Positions 57,901-60,067 of a stretch of DNA of 60,067 bases are shown here, one piece after another (position 1 is the stretch's first letter; every line of letters starts with the position of its first letter). Origin of the DNA: an uncultured Chthoniobacterales bacterium (GTDB taxonomy: Bacteria; Verrucomicrobiota; Verrucomicrobiia; Chthoniobacterales; UBA10450). Made by a program: the position numbers and the translations under genes. The notes below the pieces were generated by a model. That model ran no database searches. It saw only the letters and a list, made by a program, of their open reading frames with translations, and was not told the DNA's origin. The stretch is from assembly GCA_902805675.1 (NCBI GenBank), contig CADCTA010000024.1, forward strand, positions 1 through 60,067. Reading direction: 5' to 3'.

Positions 57901-58975
57901 CACCGCGCCGATCGCTGCGCTCACTGCCAGCCCGCGCATTGGCGACGCGCCGTTGACCGTGACCTTCGATTGCACGGCGTCGAGCGACCCTGATGCCGGC
58001 GATAGCATTGCCTCCTACTCCTATGACGCCGGCGACGGAGCTCAGGTCACGCAATCGAGTCCGACCATCCAGCATACCTATGAGGAACCAGGTATCTACC
58101 GTGCGACGGTGCGAGTGACGGATTCGAATGGCAAAGTAAGTGAAAATGCCGCCGCCGTCGTCATTGAGGTCGCGCCGCCCAACACGGCGGTGAACGCGAA
58201 ATTCTACAACATCGCGACCCGCGTCGTCGTCGAGCAGGGTGATAACGTCGGCATCGGCGGGTTTATCATTCGCGGCAACCAGCCGAAGCGCGTCATCGTG
58301 CGCGGCGTTGGCCCCTCATTGCAAAAGGATGGCAGCGCGTTCCCTGGCAAGCTCGAGGATCCCACGATCGATCTCTTCGATGGCAACCAGCTGCTCATCG
58401 ACTCGAACAACGACTGGCGCAGCTCAAACGAAGCTGAGATTCGCGCAACGAACCTCGCGCCTTCGAACGACAGGGAAGCGGCTATCGTTCGGCAGTTGGC
58501 TCCCGGTGCCTACACTGTGGTGCTGACCGGGAATGCCGACAGCACGGGCGTTGGTCTGGTCGAGGTCTACGACCTCGAAGGGCCCACCGAGGCTCAGCTC
58601 GCGAACCTTTCGACACGCGGCCGGGTCGAGACTGGCGACAGACTCCTGATCGGCGGTCTCATCGTCCGCGGTGGGAATCCGCAGCAGGTGGTCGTGCGTG
58701 CAATCGGCCCGAGCATGTCGGCCAAAGGCGTGCCGGATACGTTGCAAAATCCGCAGCTCGAATTGCGAGATGGAGATGGGAACCTGATTCTGGCGAACGA
58801 CAACTGGGGAGATACCCAACGGGAGGAGATTCAAGGCACTGGCCTCGCGCCGGAAGACCCGCGTGAAGCCGCCGTCGTCAGAAATCTCGGCGCCGGAGTC
58901 TACACGACGATCGTCTTCGGCAAGGACGGCACCGGAAACGCCCTCGTCGAGGCGTACAACGTCGGCAATCCATAG
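54971..58975 (+). CDS. Giant secreted sialidase/BNR-type protein with FN3, PKD and two C-terminal GPSL domains
   Basis: 1334 residues. A signal peptide of ~42 residues ends near LMSTGTSGFAAG. A ~185-residue module opening CVVPGVSVATDP (~45-230) recurs at ~776-985 as CALPGVLVVNDV. Between them lies a BNR/exo-sialidase-like propeller (~250-690) with Asp-box-like SDDGGQTFGA, SSDRGLTWSQP and FDGGATWATT, and a fibronectin-III domain (~700-775, GYNVYRREGEAGTFTLLA). A PKD domain is at ~1000-1070, then two GPSL domains (~1080-1334) ending LVEAYNVGNP. Sialidase catalytic residues are not evident, so I call it propeller-type rather than an enzyme. A related gene starts at 59738. Confidence 0.9.
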   Translation: MKSSPLPSSSTLSQNFAKPLIQRALALGIAALMSTGTSGFAAGDPCVVPGVSVATDPAGDATPAGASPQQDITEVFIAEPGQSDGVPKLVTTVKVAALTPATLPPNGNWRVYFKVGAVTYFTTVFNDPNTGVRYEYGNIDPVTGSNSTIGGADGGSISAADKTLSVVIAMSKVGSPAPGSSLANIYGRTQTLVGAAGTGALATHDTAPNAGATSTATYTLLTASAACAAPGGTPTPTPPPAAAGPDTPRYHNFAAPQGMGNGAGEPTLGAGKPNLAGQPPSAGGPTMYIAGLETLRVSWDDCASPAGALWENKTAPTTPPTTLDPILYTDFGAGRTSPSRTFVSQLGPKTSFLTYSDNNGQTYSQSQGSGINSGVDHQTIGGGPYRANATPPAPPNIAYPNAIYYASQDIAVAQLARSDDGGQTFGAAVPMYNLSQCGGLHGHVKVAPDGTVYVPNKNCGGKQAVVVSENNGVTFSIRPIPASSSRASGNDPSVGIDADGKLYFAFQDGDGRPKVAVSSDRGLTWSQPTDIGAAFGLKNSVFPAAVGGSSGRGAVQFLATDEPGNYQATGVFKGVWHIYASHTFDGGATWATTRVTPENDPVQRGSICTGGTTCGGDRNLLDFNDMEIDHEGRLLIAYADGCIGCTSPVGTDSRAEKATIARQSGGKRLLAQFDPLRTDLPGAPAISGGLNADSTAVTLTWSAPDNGGSEITGYNVYRREGEAGTFTLLATVTEPTYTDTTFNNTVSNFYRVTAVNSTGEGPFCRDFQPQVVIPPNPCALPGVLVVNDVNANRSDNDGGVNTPPDPRVNVRQVSVAEPFFGTGAQKLVFTMQLAPSATASAPPSSQWYLIWQRLNPDANFDRYYVAMKSDTAGNVSYEYGKFGVPLSAGTEANPNANTPVKLGNADSGTYDPVNGVITITLSNSKAENITAGQTLAKLNARTYLSRPEPGPKAQNNASDITADFDYTLFGNDFCRVNTAPIAALTASPRIGDAPLTVTFDCTASSDPDAGDSIASYSYDAGDGAQVTQSSPTIQHTYEEPGIYRATVRVTDSNGKVSENAAAVVIEVAPPNTAVNAKFYNIATRVVVEQGDNVGIGGFIIRGNQPKRVIVRGVGPSLQKDGSAFPGKLEDPTIDLFDGNQLLIDSNNDWRSSNEAEIRATNLAPSNDREAAIVRQLAPGAYTVVLTGNADSTGVGLVEVYDLEGPTEAQLANLSTRGRVETGDRLLIGGLIVRGGNPQQVVVRAIGPSMSAKGVPDTLQNPQLELRDGDGNLILANDNWGDTQREEIQGTGLAPEDPREAAVVRNLGAGVYTTIVFGKDGTGNALVEAYNVGNP

Positions 58976-58988
58976 CCTGTGACATGGA

Positions 58989-59013
58989 GCGGGTTCGCGT
59001 CGAGCGAACCCGC
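58989..59013 (+). terminator. GC hairpin after the sialidase-type gene
   Basis: GCGGGTTCGC pairs perfectly with GCGAACCCGC around GTCGA, 13 bp after the stop at 58975. No T-run follows, so termination is plausible but not certain. Confidence 0.55.
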
Positions 59014-59062
59014 CGCGGCCGAGCGGCAGCCGTATCAGCGTCGAACCACCGGCCAAGCGGCG

Positions 59063-59560
59063 TTACTCTTCGCTCGCAGGTGGCTCGATCGCGCCAACGC
59101 GCTTGAGCGAGTATGTGCTGAGGAATTCTGGGTCACGCCCCAACGCCTGTGCGACTGCCTCAGGCTGATCTTTCCGCGCCGGCAACGACCACTCGTAACG
59201 GAAGTTTTTGATCGCAGGATCACCTGCCTGCTGCGCTTCCTTTAACTCGCCAATGCTGCGATACGGCACGCGCGTGGCCTCGCTATCCGCGCGCGCAATC
59301 GCAGTGATGTAGCGCAGCTTGCCTTCCTTGCTCATGCCGATGATGAGGTGCGAAAAGCTCGGGTCGCGCACCTGCCAGATCGCCTGTTGTTTTCGCTCGT
59401 CGCGCTCGAAAGTCCCGATCTCGTTGAGGCGCTTCGTTGCCTCCTCCTTGGTCATTTCGAGATGAAGGCCGAGAATGTCGCGCCTCGGTTCTCCGGCGGA
59501 GGCGTGCGACACGAGCATGTTCAGCGCGAGGAGCGCAGTGGCGGCAAAGATCTTTTTCAT
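59063..59560 (-). CDS. Small exported protein of unknown function
   Basis: 165 residues from the ATG at 59560 (MKKIFAATALLALNMLVSHA signal peptide, cleavage near ASAG). Longer starts to 59623 would precede the signal sequence. The mature part has GLHLEMTKEEATKRLNEIG, which suggests an outer-membrane-lipoprotein-like or BamE/SmpA-like fold (short helical pair plus beta strands), but the similarity is too weak to name. It lies between two genes for sialidase-type secreted proteins. Confidence 0.75.
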   Translation of the reverse strand: MKKIFAATALLALNMLVSHASAGEPRRDILGLHLEMTKEEATKRLNEIGTFERDERKQQAIWQVRDPSFSHLIIGMSKEGKLRYITAIARADSEATRVPYRSIGELKEAQQAGDPAIKNFRYEWSLPARKDQPEAVAQALGRDPEFLSTYSLKRVGAIEPPASEE

Positions 59561-59737
59561 ACGGGCTATCCGTCTCTCGGAGTTCCGGATGAACAGCGTA
59601 TGCGTGGCTTGTTTCCGGAACAACTGCGCGATCGCGCTCTGCCGCAGGACTTCGGCATTTATCGTGGAGGCTCCGTTTTAGCGCGTGTATGCTGTCGCGG
59701 CGCGCGCGATGCACGCCATTCCAGATCGCTCCCCTCT

Positions 59738-60067
59738 ATGGTTAAACATTCATCCCGCCCATTCGGCTTTCTCATCCCGCGCCTCGCTGTCGCGCTCTCC
59801 CTGCTGCTCGCGGCGACGTTCCTGGCGTTCTTCAGTTTCGCAGCTGATTCGGGTGAACCCGGCAGATCTCCGGCCGCGCTTGCAGCTTCCGAGGTGACGC
59901 CGCCGCGCTACCAGGTGCATATCCCGCCGCCCGGTCTCGGCGCGAGCGCGGGCGAGCCTTCCATCGGCATCGGCAAACCGATCCCCGGACACCCGGAAGG
60001 TCGCGCGATGTTCATCGCCAGTCTGCAGACGTTGCGGATCACCCGCCGGCGAAGCGCAGTCGTCGAA
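59738..60067 (+). CDS. Start of a second sialidase-type secreted protein (3' end beyond window)
   Basis: 110 codons visible from the ATG at 59738. The signal peptide/anchor is LAVALSLLLAATFLAFFSFA. The segment GEPSIGIGKP ... MFIASLQTLRIT matches GEPTLGAGKP ... MYIAGLETLRVS in the gene at 54971, so the two are paralogous. After LRIT the two diverge abruptly (RRRSAVVE here, WDDC there). This could be a frameshift near 60040 or genuine divergence, and the window ends too soon to tell. Confidence 0.7.
   Translation, partial: MVKHSSRPFGFLIPRLAVALSLLLAATFLAFFSFAADSGEPGRSPAALAASEVTPPRYQVHIPPPGLGASAGEPSIGIGKPIPGHPEGRAMFIASLQTLRITRRRSAVVE

Overview
This 60 kb window is GC-rich bacterial chromosome. 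I infer Verrucomicrobiota, probably a soil Chthoniobacterales-like member. The inference rests on: very large signal-peptide proteins ending in a recurring NISTR...GPSL domain; an ECF sigma factor beside TPR-bearing Ser/Thr kinases; many LuxR-type regulators; and intergenic repeats of the ATCCGTG and TGTCATTCCGAGCG kinds. No 16S gene is present, so the assignment is not proven. I found no phage, integrase, transposase, CRISPR array, tRNA or rRNA gene.

Layout. 1-3554 (-): 3'-truncated beta-helix/delta-60/Calx-beta surface protein. 3870-11439: a LuxR regulator, then divergently an ECF sigma factor and two tandem, recently duplicated membrane Ser/Thr kinases with TPR-type tails. 11443-16530: divergent glycogen synthase (-), a seven-repeat propeller protein (+) and CCA-adding enzyme (-). 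16852-31742 (-): three very large secreted proteins, the last a zinc metalloprotease. Among them sits a chimeric pseudogene that joins a glycine-rich beta-helix remnant to the C-terminal half of lspA. 31792-42202: a small ORF, a hybrid two-component sensor with a translationally coupled response regulator, a six-repeat secreted protein, a NarL-type response regulator and a LuxR regulator. 42199-47131 (-): ileS, a membrane glycosyltransferase and lspA. 47424-52053 (+): a TPR protein, a DUF4331 protein and a HupE/UreJ-like protein. 52054-52865: gene debris with a paired REP-like hairpin. 52866-54511 (-): ECF sigma and anti-sigma. 54971-60067: a large sialidase-type repeat protein, a small exported protein and the start of a second protein related to the large one.

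Themes. Six otherwise unrelated exported proteins end in one or two copies of the same ~125-residue domain (11 copies in total). I regard this as the best candidate for an undescribed system: a shared C-terminal surface-anchoring, secretion or assembly module, encoded among dedicated regulators (two-component, LuxR, ECF/anti-sigma, Ser/Thr kinases). The strongest regulatory signal is an 18-bp palindrome placed exactly 35 nt before an ATGAAACA start at two loci. At one of them it lies in a divergent intergenic region shared with the hybrid sensor kinase. A second palindrome with 10-bp arms lies between a NarL-type regulator and the downstream secreted protein. The housekeeping genes (ileS, lspA, cca, glgA) look intact, although glgA lacks the usual N-terminal K-x-G-G motif. 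Functions of the large secreted proteins are inferred from domain type only.
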